Positions 18,009 to 27,625 of a stretch of DNA of 64,000 nt are shown here, in pieces; position 1 is the stretch's first letter, and each line of letters starts with the position of its first letter. Source of the stretch: Anaerofustis butyriciformans (GTDB taxonomy: Bacteria; Bacillota; Clostridia; Eubacteriales; Anaerofustaceae); the NCBI RefSeq assembly GCF_036289385.1, contig NZ_JAYFFH010000006.1, forward strand, positions 61,410 through 125,409, given 5' to 3'. A program made the translations under genes and the position numbers. The notes under the pieces are model-generated. The model saw only the letters and a list, made by a program, of their open reading frames with translations. It did no database searches and had not been told where the DNA came from.

Positions 18009-20324
18009 ATGTTTTTACTTGAAATCGCGATTATATCCATAATAGTGGGACTGATAAGGAAAGGTAGTGTAAAAAACTTTTTTGTTGGAGGACTTAGAGG
18101 TTGGTACATTTTTTTAGTATCAATAATTTTATTCATGTCACAAAAAGTTTTGGCATTGGCTGGAGTTACAGCTTTAAATGATTATGCTTTTTGGATAACA
18201 ATAGCAGCATACATACTTTTATTTATCGGGCTATTCTTGAATCTAGAAGGAATATGGGTTTATGCACTTTTAATTGGGGCATTAATGAACTTTGTAATTA
18301 TAGTTTTAAACGGAGGTTTAATGCCTGTAAGTGAATCAGCATTAAATATTGCCCTAGGAGATGTCGCAGCAACGTACACTGCAAATTTTGCCGCAACAAT
18401 GTCCGTTGCAACTGATTCAACAATTTTTCTATGGAAATATTTAGGTGCAATTATTCCGTTACCATTACCTTCAATTTTTGCGGAAGTATTAACACCTGGA
18501 ACAATTATCATGGCAATTTCGTCATTTGGTTTCATTCAAAGTATTATGACAACAGAATATATGGATGAAGACGAATATGAACAATACATGAAAGAGTTAA
18601 GCAGTGAAGACAAAAAAGATGTTCCATTGCTTGATGAAGAGAAAGAAGAAAAATATGATGAAAAATCAGCAGATAATGAAATAGATTATACATCTATGGA
18701 TAATGATGATATATTTGATAATGAATCTAATGATAATAACTTTGAAGATACTACAGAAAACGTAAGTTTAGATGAAGAATTAGAAGAATTATCAAATGAA
18801 GAACCGGAAGAAGAAACTGATTATTTTGCAGACTTCGATTTAGAAGATTTAAGAGATGATGAAGAAGAAAATGATGAAGATGATTTATCAGAAATTGAAG
18901 AAGAAGGCGCAAAATTAGAAGACGAAGATTTATTAAAAGAACTTGAAGACGAGTTTAATGCTGGTGAAGAAGAATTATTTGCTGAAGATGACTCTTTAGA
19001 TTCTCTTATAGATGATGCATTATCAGAAGATGAACTTGATAATGAACAAGAAGAAGAACCTGAAGAAGTTGAAGAAGTAACCGAAGAAATTGAAGTTGAT
19101 GATGATGAAAATGATTTAGATATTCCTCTTGAAGCCGCAGCATTGGCAGCTGGAGCAGCATTGGCAGCAAATGAAGATACAAATGACAATAAAGATTCTG
19201 ACCTTGAAGACTTATTAACAGAAGCCTTAGGCGATGATGAAGAAGATGAAGAAATTCAAGAATTATTAAATGAACTTAGAAGTCTTTCAGAAGATGATAC
19301 TACAGCTGAAGATGACATTAAACAAAACGAAGAATCGTTAGATATCGCAGAAGATGAAAACGAAGAAGAAAATAATGAAGAAATTGATTATGATTTCTTT
19401 AAAGACGAAGATGAAAATGATAATGAAATAGAAGAAGTAACAAATGAAGATCTTTCTCAAACTGTTGAATACGAAGAAGATGAAGAACAAAAAGACATGT
19501 TAAGCGATGAAGATGAGGAAGTATCTACAGAAGAACCTATCGTTGCATCAAGAAATAATATTCAAGATGCAAAAGACTTCTTAAATAAAGTAGGAAAACA
19601 AAAACAAGAAAAAACAGCTGATCCGGTAAATCCAATGCCTGATGTAGATGTAGACAGTCCATTCATAATAACAGATGGAAGAATAGTTGAAAATCCTTAT
19701 TATAAATTTAAAAAAGGAACAACTACAAGAAGAGAAGAAGCAGTGTCTTCACCTCAAATAGATGATAACGGAATTTACGTTATGAGTTCTGGAGAATTAG
19801 CAAAAGTAAAAGGCGGAAAAGTTCAACCTAAAATTCCACCAAAAGACGAAACAAAAACACAAGTAAAAAAGACTAATATCCCAAACATGACTTATACTCC
19901 TGGCTTTGATAAAGAAGAAGAAAAACCACAAAAAGAACAATATACTCCTATAACAACAAAGCTGGAAAAAGACGAAGAAAGAAAATCTTCAAAGATTCCT
20001 ACTAATGATTATTCTTCAAGAATACCTATGGATAATCCTTACGATAATAAACAAGAAAAACAAACAAGACCAAAAAGACAATATAGAAGATACGCTCCAA
20101 CATCAGAACAATTGGAAAGAGAACCTAATATGACAATCATAAATGACTCTTCAACAGGAAGAACAATAAAAAGAGACTCAAGATATCCAAGAGAAGAAGT
20201 TCTTCCAACATATAAAGACTCAGTCATTGATGAAAATGGAAAAGAAGTTCCAAATCCATATGAAAAAGTAGAAATGAAAATTGGAGATGTGGAAATAAAA
20301 TTTTGGAAAAAAGATAATCAATAA
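18009..20324 (+). CDS. DUF5317-type membrane protein with very long acidic tail
   Basis: A 771-residue protein. Residues 1-180 hold about five membrane segments and match DUF5317 (FVIIVLNGGLMPVSESAL is the family-type segment). From about residue 190 to 530 the sequence is extremely rich in Glu and Asp, interrupted by a hydrophobic Ala run (LEAAALAAGAALAA) near residue 380. The last 240 residues are more basic and Pro-rich (PKRQYRRYAPTS). DUF5317 proteins are normally short, so the tail is an addition. The tail is probably cytoplasmic and disordered; a scaffold or basic-protein-binding role is only a guess. AAAGGAATTAATT precedes the ATG. Confidence 0.8.
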   Translation: MFLLEIAIISIIVGLIRKGSVKNFFVGGLRGWYIFLVSIILFMSQKVLALAGVTALNDYAFWITIAAYILLFIGLFLNLEGIWVYALLIGALMNFVIIVLNGGLMPVSESALNIALGDVAATYTANFAATMSVATDSTIFLWKYLGAIIPLPLPSIFAEVLTPGTIIMAISSFGFIQSIMTTEYMDEDEYEQYMKELSSEDKKDVPLLDEEKEEKYDEKSADNEIDYTSMDNDDIFDNESNDNNFEDTTENVSLDEELEELSNEEPEEETDYFADFDLEDLRDDEEENDEDDLSEIEEEGAKLEDEDLLKELEDEFNAGEEELFAEDDSLDSLIDDALSEDELDNEQEEEPEEVEEVTEEIEVDDDENDLDIPLEAAALAAGAALAANEDTNDNKDSDLEDLLTEALGDDEEDEEIQELLNELRSLSEDDTTAEDDIKQNEESLDIAEDENEEENNEEIDYDFFKDEDENDNEIEEVTNEDLSQTVEYEEDEEQKDMLSDEDEEVSTEEPIVASRNNIQDAKDFLNKVGKQKQEKTADPVNPMPDVDVDSPFIITDGRIVENPYYKFKKGTTTRREEAVSSPQIDDNGIYVMSSGELAKVKGGKVQPKIPPKDETKTQVKKTNIPNMTYTPGFDKEEEKPQKEQYTPITTKLEKDEERKSSKIPTNDYSSRIPMDNPYDNKQEKQTRPKRQYRRYAPTSEQLEREPNMTIINDSSTGRTIKRDSRYPREEVLPTYKDSVIDENGKEVPNPYEKVEMKIGDVEIKFWKKDNQ

Positions 20325-20356
20325 AAAATAGCCACGGTATTCCCGTGGTTATTTTT
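20325..20356 (+). terminator. Terminator of the DUF5317 gene
   Basis: AATAGCCACGG and CCGTGGTTATT pair around TATTC, followed by T residues, immediately after the stop codon. Confidence 0.85.
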
Positions 20357-20370
20357 ATAAGGAGAAGAAA

Positions 20371-21060
20371 ATGCGATTTTATAAAAACGAACTTCTTATA
20401 GGAAAAGAAAACGTCGAAATGTTAAAGAGCAAAAACGTTCTTTTAATTGGATGCGGAGGCGTTGGAGGTTACTGCGCAGAAGCCTTAATAAGAAGTGGTA
20501 TATATAATATAACAATAGTTGATAACGATGAAGTAGATATAACGAATTTAAACAGGCAAATTATAGCTTTAGAATCTACAATAGGTAAATATAAAGTTGA
20601 TGTACTAAAACAGCGTATAATGGATATAAACCCCAATGCAAACGTAATTAAATTAAAGACTTTTATTAATAAAGAAAATATTCCTCAAATTGTAAACAAT
20701 GAATTTGATTATGTTATTGATGCAATTGATTCAATGACAAGTAAGATTGATTTAATAGAATATTGTTATAAAAATAATATTAAAATTATCTCTTCAATGG
20801 GAATGGGAAACAGACTTTCCCCTGAAAATATTGTAATTACAGATATTTTTAAAACTGAGTATTGCCCAATGGCTAAAATAATAAGAAAAGAACTAAGGAA
20901 AAGAAATATAAAAAAACTTACAGTATGCTATTCAAAAAATGAAGTTAATAAAAAATATCAAACGCCATCAAGTATGATGTTTGCACCAAGTGTTTGCGGT
21001 ATAACAATGGCTTATAAAGTTATAAATGATTTTATTAATGATAATAATGCGGAGGAATAA
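20371..21060 (+). CDS. tcdA: TcdA/ThiF-family E1-like adenylating enzyme
   Basis: A 229-residue protein of the ThiF/MoeB/HesA family, most like TcdA (CsdL), which cyclises tRNA threonylcarbamoyladenosine with ATP. LLIGCGGVGGYCAEALIRSGI is the nucleotide-binding loop, DNDEVDITNLNRQ the adenylation motif, and VIDAIDSMTSKIDLIEYC the family segment. It starts the tcdA-ung-lepB run. Other ThiF-family roles cannot be fully excluded, but no sulfur-carrier gene is nearby. Confidence 0.85.
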   Translation: MRFYKNELLIGKENVEMLKSKNVLLIGCGGVGGYCAEALIRSGIYNITIVDNDEVDITNLNRQIIALESTIGKYKVDVLKQRIMDINPNANVIKLKTFINKENIPQIVNNEFDYVIDAIDSMTSKIDLIEYCYKNNIKIISSMGMGNRLSPENIVITDIFKTEYCPMAKIIRKELRKRNIKKLTVCYSKNEVNKKYQTPSSMMFAPSVCGITMAYKVINDFINDNNAEE

Positions 21061-21062
21061 AA

Positions 21063-21734
21063 ATGGCAATTGAATTTAAAAATGACTGGCAGGATTTATT
21101 AAAAGACGAATTTCAAAAAGACTATTATAAAGAAATAAGAAAAAAACTTGTTTATGAGTACAAACATTATAAAATTTATCCTGATATGTTTGACATATTC
21201 AATGCTCTTCACTATACATCATATGAAGATACAAAAATATGTATTATAGGACAAGATCCATACCATGGAGTAGGACAAGCACATGGACTATCTTTTTCCG
21301 TAAGAAAAGGTGTAGCCCCTCCCCCTTCCCTACTTAACATATTTAAAGAACTTGAAGATGATCTTGGGATAAAACGCCCAACAACAGGATGCCTAGAACC
21401 ATGGGCAAAACAAGGTGTTCTTCTTTTAAATTCAGTATTAACAGTACGAGCAAATCATGCAGCAAGCCACAGAAATCTAGGCTGGGAAGAATTTACAGAT
21501 AAAATAATATCTTTACTAAACGAAAGAGAAAAACCTCTTGTATTTATTCTTTGGGGCAATTTTGCAATTTCCAAAAAGAAACTTATAACAAATCCTAATC
21601 ATTTAATACTAACAAGCCCTCATCCAAGTCCTTTATCTGCTTCAAGAGGATTTTTCGGAAGCCATCCTTTTTCAAAAGCAAATAAATTTCTTATGGAACA
21701 TGGTCAAACACCTATAGATTTTTCATTAGAATAA
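21063..21734 (+). CDS. ung: Uracil-DNA glycosylase
   Basis: A 223-residue family-1 UDG, the standard length. GQDPYHGVGQAHGLSFSV (about residues 62-79) is the water-activating motif with the catalytic Asp, and HPSPLSASRGFFGSHPF is the DNA-intercalation loop with the catalytic His. It removes uracil from DNA after cytosine deamination or dUTP incorporation. It begins three bases after tcdA, so the two are co-transcribed; GGAGG precedes the ATG. Confidence 0.97.
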   Translation: MAIEFKNDWQDLLKDEFQKDYYKEIRKKLVYEYKHYKIYPDMFDIFNALHYTSYEDTKICIIGQDPYHGVGQAHGLSFSVRKGVAPPPSLLNIFKELEDDLGIKRPTTGCLEPWAKQGVLLLNSVLTVRANHAASHRNLGWEEFTDKIISLLNEREKPLVFILWGNFAISKKKLITNPNHLILTSPHPSPLSASRGFFGSHPFSKANKFLMEHGQTPIDFSLE

Positions 21735-21803
21735 CAAAAAAGCCTTTACAAATTAATTTATTAGAAGTATATTATACTAAGACTAATTTTTAGGGAGATA
21801 AAA

Positions 21804-22322
21804 ATGGTAAAAGGTATAAAAGAAATTTTCAGTTGGGGATTAACAATATTAATTGCAATTATTCTTGCACTTGTAATAAGAACATTTATATTTGAACCTG
21901 TAATGGTTAAACAAACAAGCATGTATCCAACGTTAAACGATTCGGATAAAGTTATTGCAAGCAAGATTTCTTATATTATTTCTGATCCTCAGTTCCAAGA
22001 TATAGCAGTAGTAAAAATTGATGAAAACAATGATTATGTAAAAAGAGTTATAGGACTTCCGGGAGATACTGTTGAAATTAAAAATTCTAAAGTTTATGTT
22101 AACGGAGAACAAATATATGAACCTTACATTTCAGAAGATTTGGTTTATGACGATTATCCTCTAACAACAGTACCTGAAGGAAAATATTTTGTCCTTGGAG
22201 ATAATAGACCAAACTCAAAGGACAGCAGGTCTGCAGAAATAGGTTTTATTCCAAGAGAAAATTTTAAATCGAAAATAGTATTTAGAATTTTACCTTTCTC
22301 GGACTTTGGAAAGGTTGAATAA
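21804..22322 (+). CDS. lepB: Signal peptidase I
   Basis: A 172-residue type I signal peptidase of the short Gram-positive form. One N-terminal membrane segment (about residues 10-30) is followed by the catalytic Ser in QTSMYPTL (about residue 38), the catalytic Lys in YVKRVIGLPGD (about residue 79) and the conserved VLGDNRPNSKDSR. It cleaves signal peptides at the outer face of the membrane. AGGGAGA precedes the ATG. Confidence 0.95.
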   Translation: MVKGIKEIFSWGLTILIAIILALVIRTFIFEPVMVKQTSMYPTLNDSDKVIASKISYIISDPQFQDIAVVKIDENNDYVKRVIGLPGDTVEIKNSKVYVNGEQIYEPYISEDLVYDDYPLTTVPEGKYFVLGDNRPNSKDSRSAEIGFIPRENFKSKIVFRILPFSDFGKVE

Positions 22323-22324
22323 AA

Positions 22325-22352
22325 AAAAGAGCTTTTATTAAGCTCTTTTTTA
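22325..22352. terminator. Bidirectional terminator after lepB
   Basis: AAAGAGCTT and AAGCTCTTT pair around TTATT, with A and T runs on either side, between convergent genes. Confidence 0.85.
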
Positions 22353-23132
22353 TTTTATTGTCATATCTTCCCCAGGATTTGTAAAGAAATCTGTTGGTGG
22401 AAGTTCTCTTTCATATTTTTTAAATACTCTAAATGTATTATATAACCAATTACCTTTATCAAGATTTTTATCTGGCAAATGAACAATTATTACCCTTCTT
22501 GGATTAAGTCTGTTTATTATTTCTCTTCCTGATTTTAAAGCAATATAAGGGAAAGGCGCAATTAAAACATCAACCTCTTTTTCAAAAATCCCTGCTTCTT
22601 TAAAATTCTCAACAACAGGTGCACTATCCCCAAGATGCATAAAAGTCTTTCCACCAAATTCAAAATAATAAGCAAAGTTTTCTACATCTTCATAATTTTT
22701 ACCGTCATGAGGTAAAGAAATAACTTCAAATGATACATTCTTGATACTTGCTAAAATTGATTTGAAAAAAGGAATTTCAAATTCGTGCACTTGAGAAACA
22801 ATAATAGGATCAAAATTTGCACTTTCCTTTAATCTTTCCATAACAGTACAAGTACAAATAAGTTGTGTTAATCTGTTATTTTTTAAAATCTCACATACAC
22901 AAGAAGCATCAAAATGTTCAATATGATGATGAGTAAAAACTAAAATATCTATTTTATCATATGGAGCAACTCCATCTATAATTTTTTGCATTGTTTCTTT
23001 TTTAACGCTAAAATAAGGTGGTACAGGTTTAATATGAACTCCATCCATTAAAATCTTTTTACCTTTATTTTCAAACAATACTCCCGCGTTAGCTATATAT
23101 TCTATGGTTACATTTTTCTTATTAAATGCCAT
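22350..23132 (-). CDS. Metallo-beta-lactamase-fold hydrolase (UlaG-like)
   Basis: A 260-residue protein with FTHHHIEHFD (the HxHxxD-type metal site, near residue 68), MHLGDSAP (second metal side) and VIIVHLPDK near the C terminus. The pattern fits the cytoplasmic UlaG-like MBL hydrolases that act on phosphodiester or lactone substrates. The substrate is unknown. Single gene with AGGAG upstream of the ATG. Confidence 0.8.
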   Translation of the reverse strand: MAFNKKNVTIEYIANAGVLFENKGKKILMDGVHIKPVPPYFSVKKETMQKIIDGVAPYDKIDILVFTHHHIEHFDASCVCEILKNNRLTQLICTCTVMERLKESANFDPIIVSQVHEFEIPFFKSILASIKNVSFEVISLPHDGKNYEDVENFAYYFEFGGKTFMHLGDSAPVVENFKEAGIFEKEVDVLIAPFPYIALKSGREIINRLNPRRVIIVHLPDKNLDKGNWLYNTFRVFKKYERELPPTDFFTNPGEDMTIK

Positions 23133-23314
23133 TAATACACTCCTAATTATTTATTCAATAATTGTATTATACATTGTTTTTTGTTCATTCTCAAGTTAAT
23201 ATAATTTGTTTTTAATAATAAACAAATTTTAATCTAATATATTTGTATTATTATTTAATAAAATATGAATATATATTATAATTAAAATATATTTTTAATT
23301 TAAAGAGGAACAAT

Positions 23315-23809
23315 ATGAAGTTAGATGAAAATAAAATTGAAATGCTACGAGATGCCACAGGAAGAGATTATGGTTTTTGTGAAAAAGCTCTAATACGTTC
23401 AAGAAATAATTATGAAAAAGCTCTAGAATATATTATGAATTATGATGAAAGATATATAATAAGATTATATAAGCATATTGTATCAATAAGTTTTGGAGAA
23501 AAAAGTTATAGATTCAAAATAAACTATATGAATGAAAATATTATGGATATCCCATTATTACTACCTATCTTAATTTGTATTATTGTTCCCATACCATCAA
23601 TTTTTATAGGGCTTTTCTTGGTATTTATAATGATAACAAATTCATCAATTACAATGGATGTTGTCAATATTGAAGATGTTGTAATACCTTACAGACGAAA
23701 TAAAACAAAAAAGAAAGTAAATAAAAATATAAAAAACGTAAATACATACGTTAATCATACAAAAATTTCAAAAGATGAAGAAGGATTTAATATTATTGAC
23801 ATAATGTAA
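23315..23809 (+). CDS. DUF4342-type protein with UBA-like N terminus and membrane segment
   Basis: A 164-residue protein. Residues 1-40 resemble a UBA/nascent-chain-binding fold (MLRDATGRDYGFCEKALIRS), residues 50-70 a small beta region, and 75-110 a hydrophobic hairpin (LLLPILICIIVPIPSIFIGLF, with one membrane hairpin likely). The tail is basic. This matches DUF4342 proteins of Firmicutes, whose function is not known. It lies 13 bp upstream of a two-component system and is probably in the same operon. Confidence 0.7.
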   Translation: MKLDENKIEMLRDATGRDYGFCEKALIRSRNNYEKALEYIMNYDERYIIRLYKHIVSISFGEKSYRFKINYMNENIMDIPLLLPILICIIVPIPSIFIGLFLVFIMITNSSITMDVVNIEDVVIPYRRNKTKKKVNKNIKNVNTYVNHTKISKDEEGFNIIDIM

Positions 23810-23822
23810 TCAGGAGGGAAAA

Positions 23823-24521
23823 ATGAACGAAATATTACTTATAGAAGACGAATTAAAAATTGCACGTTTCTTACAATTAGAACTAACACATGAAGGATAT
23901 AGTTTAACAATAGCCACAGAAGGAAGAGACGGGCTTATTAAAGCTATGGACGATAAATTCGACCTAATCATACTTGATTTAATGCTTCCTAATTTAAGTG
24001 GAATAGAAATTTGCAGAAGACTTAGATCTAATAACATTCAAACTCCTATAATAATGCTTACGGCAAAATCAGATGTTTCTGACAAGGTAATGGGGCTTGA
24101 TATAGGTGCAGACGATTATATGACTAAACCTTTTGCAATAGAAGAACTTCTTGCAAGAATAAGAAAAATTTTATCAAGATCAAAAAGAGAAAATGAAAAA
24201 AAGGAAAAAGAAGCAATCATTAAAGCCGGTAAAATTGTTTTAAACAAGAACACTTATTCAGCACACTTTGACAATGAAGAAATATCCCTTACAAAAAAAG
24301 AATTTGAACTTTTAGAATATCTTATGATAAATAAAAATATAGTGCTAACAAGAGAACAAATCGTTAGTAATGTTTGGGGCTATGATTATGAATCAGAAAC
24401 AAATGTTACAGATGTTTATATTAGATATTTAAGAAGCAAAATTGACCAAAAATACAATACTCACTATATTAGAACAGTAAGAGGAATAGGCTACCAATTT
24501 AAAGATGACGATGAAGAATAG
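23823..24521 (+). CDS. OmpR-family response regulator
   Basis: A 232-residue regulator with a receiver domain (acidic pair ED near residue 10, phospho-acceptor Asp in LIILDLMLPN near 52, Lys in YMTKPF near 102) and a C-terminal winged helix (SLTKKEFELLEYL; TNVTDVYIRYLRSKI; IRTVRGIGYQF). CAGGAGGG gives a strong ribosome site. The kinase gene overlaps its end. The pair resembles ArlRS/CiaRH-type systems but its signal is unknown. Confidence 0.94.
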   Translation: MNEILLIEDELKIARFLQLELTHEGYSLTIATEGRDGLIKAMDDKFDLIILDLMLPNLSGIEICRRLRSNNIQTPIIMLTAKSDVSDKVMGLDIGADDYMTKPFAIEELLARIRKILSRSKRENEKKEKEAIIKAGKIVLNKNTYSAHFDNEEISLTKKEFELLEYLMINKNIVLTREQIVSNVWGYDYESETNVTDVYIRYLRSKIDQKYNTHYIRTVRGIGYQFKDDDEE

Positions 24522-25926
24522 TAAAAAAGAAAAAACAAGAAGAAAAAACAGTCAAAGTATTAAACAAAAAACAGCTCTATGGTATACATACTTATACTTG
24601 GTAATTGCCTTAGTAGCTGTTATTGTGCTGTCTATCAGCCTTTTGCAAGCAACATATAAAGAAGCATATACGGAAAGCAGCAAAATTAATAATACTATTA
24701 CAACAATTCTAAAGAACGGAAGATTTGAAGACAAAAATTACATTGTAGCCAATATTGAAAAAATAGAAAAAAAATACGACCAATCAATACTTTCTATCAT
24801 TAATACAAATGGAGACTATTATTTATTAGAAAAAAATGATGATATAGAAACATATATTAAAGATTTAAAAAATAATTATTTATTTGAAGTATGGCCAAGG
24901 ATATCATTATTAAATAAAGGGTATTTAGTTAGTTCAAGAGATATTAAAACAGATAATGGAATATACAAACTTCTTATTTTTTATTCTGCAGCTCCATTTA
25001 TAGAAAGATTCACGACTATTATCCCTCCTGTTACCATAGTACTTTGTTTTGGAGCTTTAATTATATTAATACTTGGAAGAATGAAACTTGGAAAAACGCT
25101 GGCTCCAATAAACCAAATGAATAGAACAACAAGAAAAATAACCGCAGAAAATCTAGATTTAAGACTTGATGTATCAGGAGCAGAATATGAACTTAAAGAA
25201 CTCGCAAAAACAACAAACGAAATGATTGATTCTTTCCAAGAAGCATATGAAAAGCAAGAAAGATTTGTTTCGGATGTTTCTCATGAACTAAGAACTCCTA
25301 TTTCCGTTATTTCAGGATATGGTAACATGTTAAAACGCTGGGGCAAAAAAGACGAAGAAATATTAGACGAAAGCGTTGATTCTATTATTTTTGAAGCAGA
25401 AAATATGAAAAATCTTGTTAACAGATTATTGTTTTTGGCAAAATATGATAAAAAGAAAATAAATTATAATTTTGATAAAATCAATTTAACAGATTGTGTC
25501 AACTTAATTATAAAAGATTTTACTGTAACACATCCTGATATTACATTCATAAATAATATTGAAGGAAATATATATATTAATGCTGATGAATTTAGAATAA
25601 TTGAAGTGATAAGAATAATAATAGATAATGCAATAAAATATTCAAATAATAATGTTACATTAAAAATCAATTTACAAAGTAAAGATAATAATGCTATACT
25701 ATCTATTAAGGATAATGGAATGGGCATAAAAGAAGAAGATTTAAAAAATATTTTTGACAGATTTTATAGAACTGATAAATCCAGAAATAAAGAAACAGGC
25801 GGAATGGGACTTGGACTTAGTATTGCAAAATCCATTATTCTAGATCATAAAGGTAAGATACGAGTTAGGACTAAAGAAAATGTCGGTAGTGAATTTATAA
25901 TAACATTACCTTTATTAGAAGAATAA
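24505..25926 (+). CDS. Sensor histidine kinase
   Basis: A 473-residue membrane kinase. Two membrane segments (about residues 22-46 and 165-190) flank an extracellular sensor of about 120 residues. HAMP follows, then HisKA with SDVSHELRTPISVISGYG, and an ATPase domain with the N box (IIIDNAIKYS), G1 (IKDNGMGI) and G2 (TGGMGLGLSI). The start overlaps the regulator's end by 17 bases; ATG 24505 or 24511 are both possible, and translation is coupled. Confidence 0.94.
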   Translation: MTMKNSKKEKTRRKNSQSIKQKTALWYTYLYLVIALVAVIVLSISLLQATYKEAYTESSKINNTITTILKNGRFEDKNYIVANIEKIEKKYDQSILSIINTNGDYYLLEKNDDIETYIKDLKNNYLFEVWPRISLLNKGYLVSSRDIKTDNGIYKLLIFYSAAPFIERFTTIIPPVTIVLCFGALIILILGRMKLGKTLAPINQMNRTTRKITAENLDLRLDVSGAEYELKELAKTTNEMIDSFQEAYEKQERFVSDVSHELRTPISVISGYGNMLKRWGKKDEEILDESVDSIIFEAENMKNLVNRLLFLAKYDKKKINYNFDKINLTDCVNLIIKDFTVTHPDITFINNIEGNIYINADEFRIIEVIRIIIDNAIKYSNNNVTLKINLQSKDNNAILSIKDNGMGIKEEDLKNIFDRFYRTDKSRNKETGGMGLGLSIAKSIILDHKGKIRVRTKENVGSEFIITLPLLEE

Positions 25927-25940
25927 AAAGGAGACATAAT

Positions 25941-26861
25941 ATGATAAACATGAAACAATGGCTTGAAACAAGAAGCAAGGAAATATCAAGCCAAGTTGTT
26001 GAAATTAATCAAAAAGAACTTACAGATGAAGGCATCAGCGGCTTTGGCATGAAATTAAAAGTTAACGAAATCATAAAGAATCTAGAAGCAGGACTCTTCC
26101 CTACCATATATGAAAAAGATTTGGATAATAATGAATTTATAAACATATATGTTAGAAAAAGATTAAATACTGCAGCAATGGAGCTTAACAGCATAATAAG
26201 AGAAGTATACATAAATATGTGTGATCTTGATAATAAAAATAAAAATTGCACAAAATGTAAAGAAAAAGCTGATGAAGCAACTATCAAATTCATGGAAAGC
26301 ATTCCACGAGTAAGAGAGTATTTATCAACTGATATAGTAGCAGCCTACAACGGAGATCCCGCTGCAATGAGTATAGAAGAAATCCTTTTAAGCTATCCTT
26401 ACCTTGAAGCAATTACAATACAAAGACTAGCACATGAACTTTTTAATTTAAAAGTTCCTTTAATTCCAAGAATAATGACAGAATATGCACATACAAAAAC
26501 AGGAATTGATATTCATCCCGGTGCAAAAATAGGAAAATATTTCTTTATAGACCATGCAACAGGAGTTGTTATAGGTGAAACTTGTGTTATAGGAAATAAT
26601 GTAAAACTTTATCAAGGAGTTACCCTTGGAGCGAAAAGCTTTGAACTTGACGAAAATGGAAATCCTGTAAAAGGAGTTAAACGTCATCCAAATATTGAAG
26701 ATAATGTTATTATATATGCCGGAGCAACTATCCTTGGAGGAAGTACAACAGTTGGCGAAGGCTCTATAATCGGAGGTAATGTTTGGTTAACAACAAGTGT
26801 TCCTAAAAATTCAAGAGTATATAATAATACACCAGATAATTTAATAGAAGTTGCAAAATAA
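25941..26861 (+). CDS. epsC: Serine O-acetyltransferase
   Basis: A 306-residue serine acetyltransferase of the longer EpsC/CysE type. An N-terminal helical domain holds a small Cys cluster (CDLDNKNKNCTKC). The left-handed beta-helix carries the active-site region DIHPGAKIGKYFFIDHATGVVIGET and ends with GGNVWLTTSVP. It makes O-acetylserine for cysteine synthesis. It follows the histidine kinase by 14 bp, with AAGGAG before the ATG, so it may be under the same promoter. Confidence 0.92.
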   Translation: MINMKQWLETRSKEISSQVVEINQKELTDEGISGFGMKLKVNEIIKNLEAGLFPTIYEKDLDNNEFINIYVRKRLNTAAMELNSIIREVYINMCDLDNKNKNCTKCKEKADEATIKFMESIPRVREYLSTDIVAAYNGDPAAMSIEEILLSYPYLEAITIQRLAHELFNLKVPLIPRIMTEYAHTKTGIDIHPGAKIGKYFFIDHATGVVIGETCVIGNNVKLYQGVTLGAKSFELDENGNPVKGVKRHPNIEDNVIIYAGATILGGSTTVGEGSIIGGNVWLTTSVPKNSRVYNNTPDNLIEVAK

Positions 26862-26887
26862 GACTTGTATATAATACAAGTCTTTTT
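26860..26887 (+). terminator. Terminator of the two-component/serine acetyltransferase operon
   Basis: AGACTTGTAT and ATACAAGTCT pair around a tiny loop and are followed by TTTTTT, right at the epsC stop. Confidence 0.85.
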
Positions 26888-26958
26888 TCTTAAAAAATCA
26901 TAAAATTATCTTTTTTGGAAAAAATAAAATAGAAAATTTCTAAAAAGGAGTGAAAGTA

Positions 26959-27156
26959 ATGAATAAGCTATTTTTATTATTAGTTATCATTGGTGCTATA
27001 AACTGGGGACTTATCGGCTTTTTCCAATTTGATTTGGTTGGAGCATTATTTGGTGGTCAATCATCAATAGTAAGCAGAATAATCTTTGCTTTAGTTGGAA
27101 TAAGCGGATTATATTCTCTAAGTTTCTTTAATAAAGTAGATAATAACATGGACTAA
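26959..27156 (+). CDS. DUF378 small membrane protein
   Basis: A 65-residue protein with two membrane segments and the DUF378 signature INWGLIGFFQFDLV...GISGLY. I use ATG 26959: the GTG at 26950 overlaps the AAGGAG ribosome site, which is spaced eight bases from this ATG. Function unknown. Confidence 0.85.
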   Translation: MNKLFLLLVIIGAINWGLIGFFQFDLVGALFGGQSSIVSRIIFALVGISGLYSLSFFNKVDNNMD

Positions 27157-27168
27157 TTATTTATATCT

Positions 27169-27196
27169 AAAGCTGACATAACGTCAGCTTTTATTT
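27169..27196 (+). terminator. Terminator of the DUF378 gene
   Basis: AAAGCTGAC and GTCAGCTTT pair around ATAAC, followed by T-rich sequence. Confidence 0.8.
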
Positions 27197-27265
27197 TACA
27201 TAAATATTGACAAAAAAATAAATCCTATTTAATATTATATATAAATAAATTAAGGACGTGAAAAA

Positions 27266-27601
27266 ATGCCAAGACCTACAAAATGTAAACATGTTTGCAA
27301 AATGCCTATATCAAATACTTTTATATCAAAAAACAATAATGACGAAACAACAACTCTAACAGTAGAAGAGTATGAAGTAATAAGGCTCATGGATAACGAA
27401 AATTTTTCACAAGAACAATGTGCAAAATGGATGAATGTTTCAAGAGCAACTATTCAAATATTATATACAAATGCCAGAAAAAAAATTGCCAACTTTTTAA
27501 CAAAAGGTGGAAAACTAATTATTGATGGCGGTAATTATAAAATATGTGATTGTAACAGCAAAGAATGCAACTGTACAAATTGTAACTGCCATAAAAAATA
27601 A
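27266..27601 (+). CDS. DUF134 family DNA-binding protein
   Basis: A 111-residue protein starting MPRPTKCKHVC, the standard opening of DUF134. A sigma-70 region 4-like helix-turn-helix follows (LTVEEYEVIRLMD ... SQEQCAKWMNVSRATIQ). The C terminus is Cys-rich (CDCNSKECNCTNCNCHKK), which suggests metal binding. Such proteins are predicted regulators often near iron-molybdenum/NifX-type genes, but none are nearby here. Confidence 0.87.
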   Translation: MPRPTKCKHVCKMPISNTFISKNNNDETTTLTVEEYEVIRLMDNENFSQEQCAKWMNVSRATIQILYTNARKKIANFLTKGGKLIIDGGNYKICDCNSKECNCTNCNCHKK

Positions 27602-27625
27602 AAGAGCATATAAAATGCTCTTTTT
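27601..27625. terminator. Bidirectional terminator
   Basis: AAAGAGCAT and ATGCTCTTT pair around ATAAA between convergent genes, with T runs on both strands. Confidence 0.8.

Noticed and set aside
18821..19189. Ser-rich open frame opposite the acidic tail of the DUF5317 protein
   Set aside because: It is the antisense image of repeated GAA/GAT codons, with no ribosome site.
23200..23230. AT palindrome (ATTTGTTT...AAACAAAT) before the DUF4342 gene
   Set aside because: The region is almost pure AT, so such symmetry is expected by chance; no terminator or operator feature supports it.
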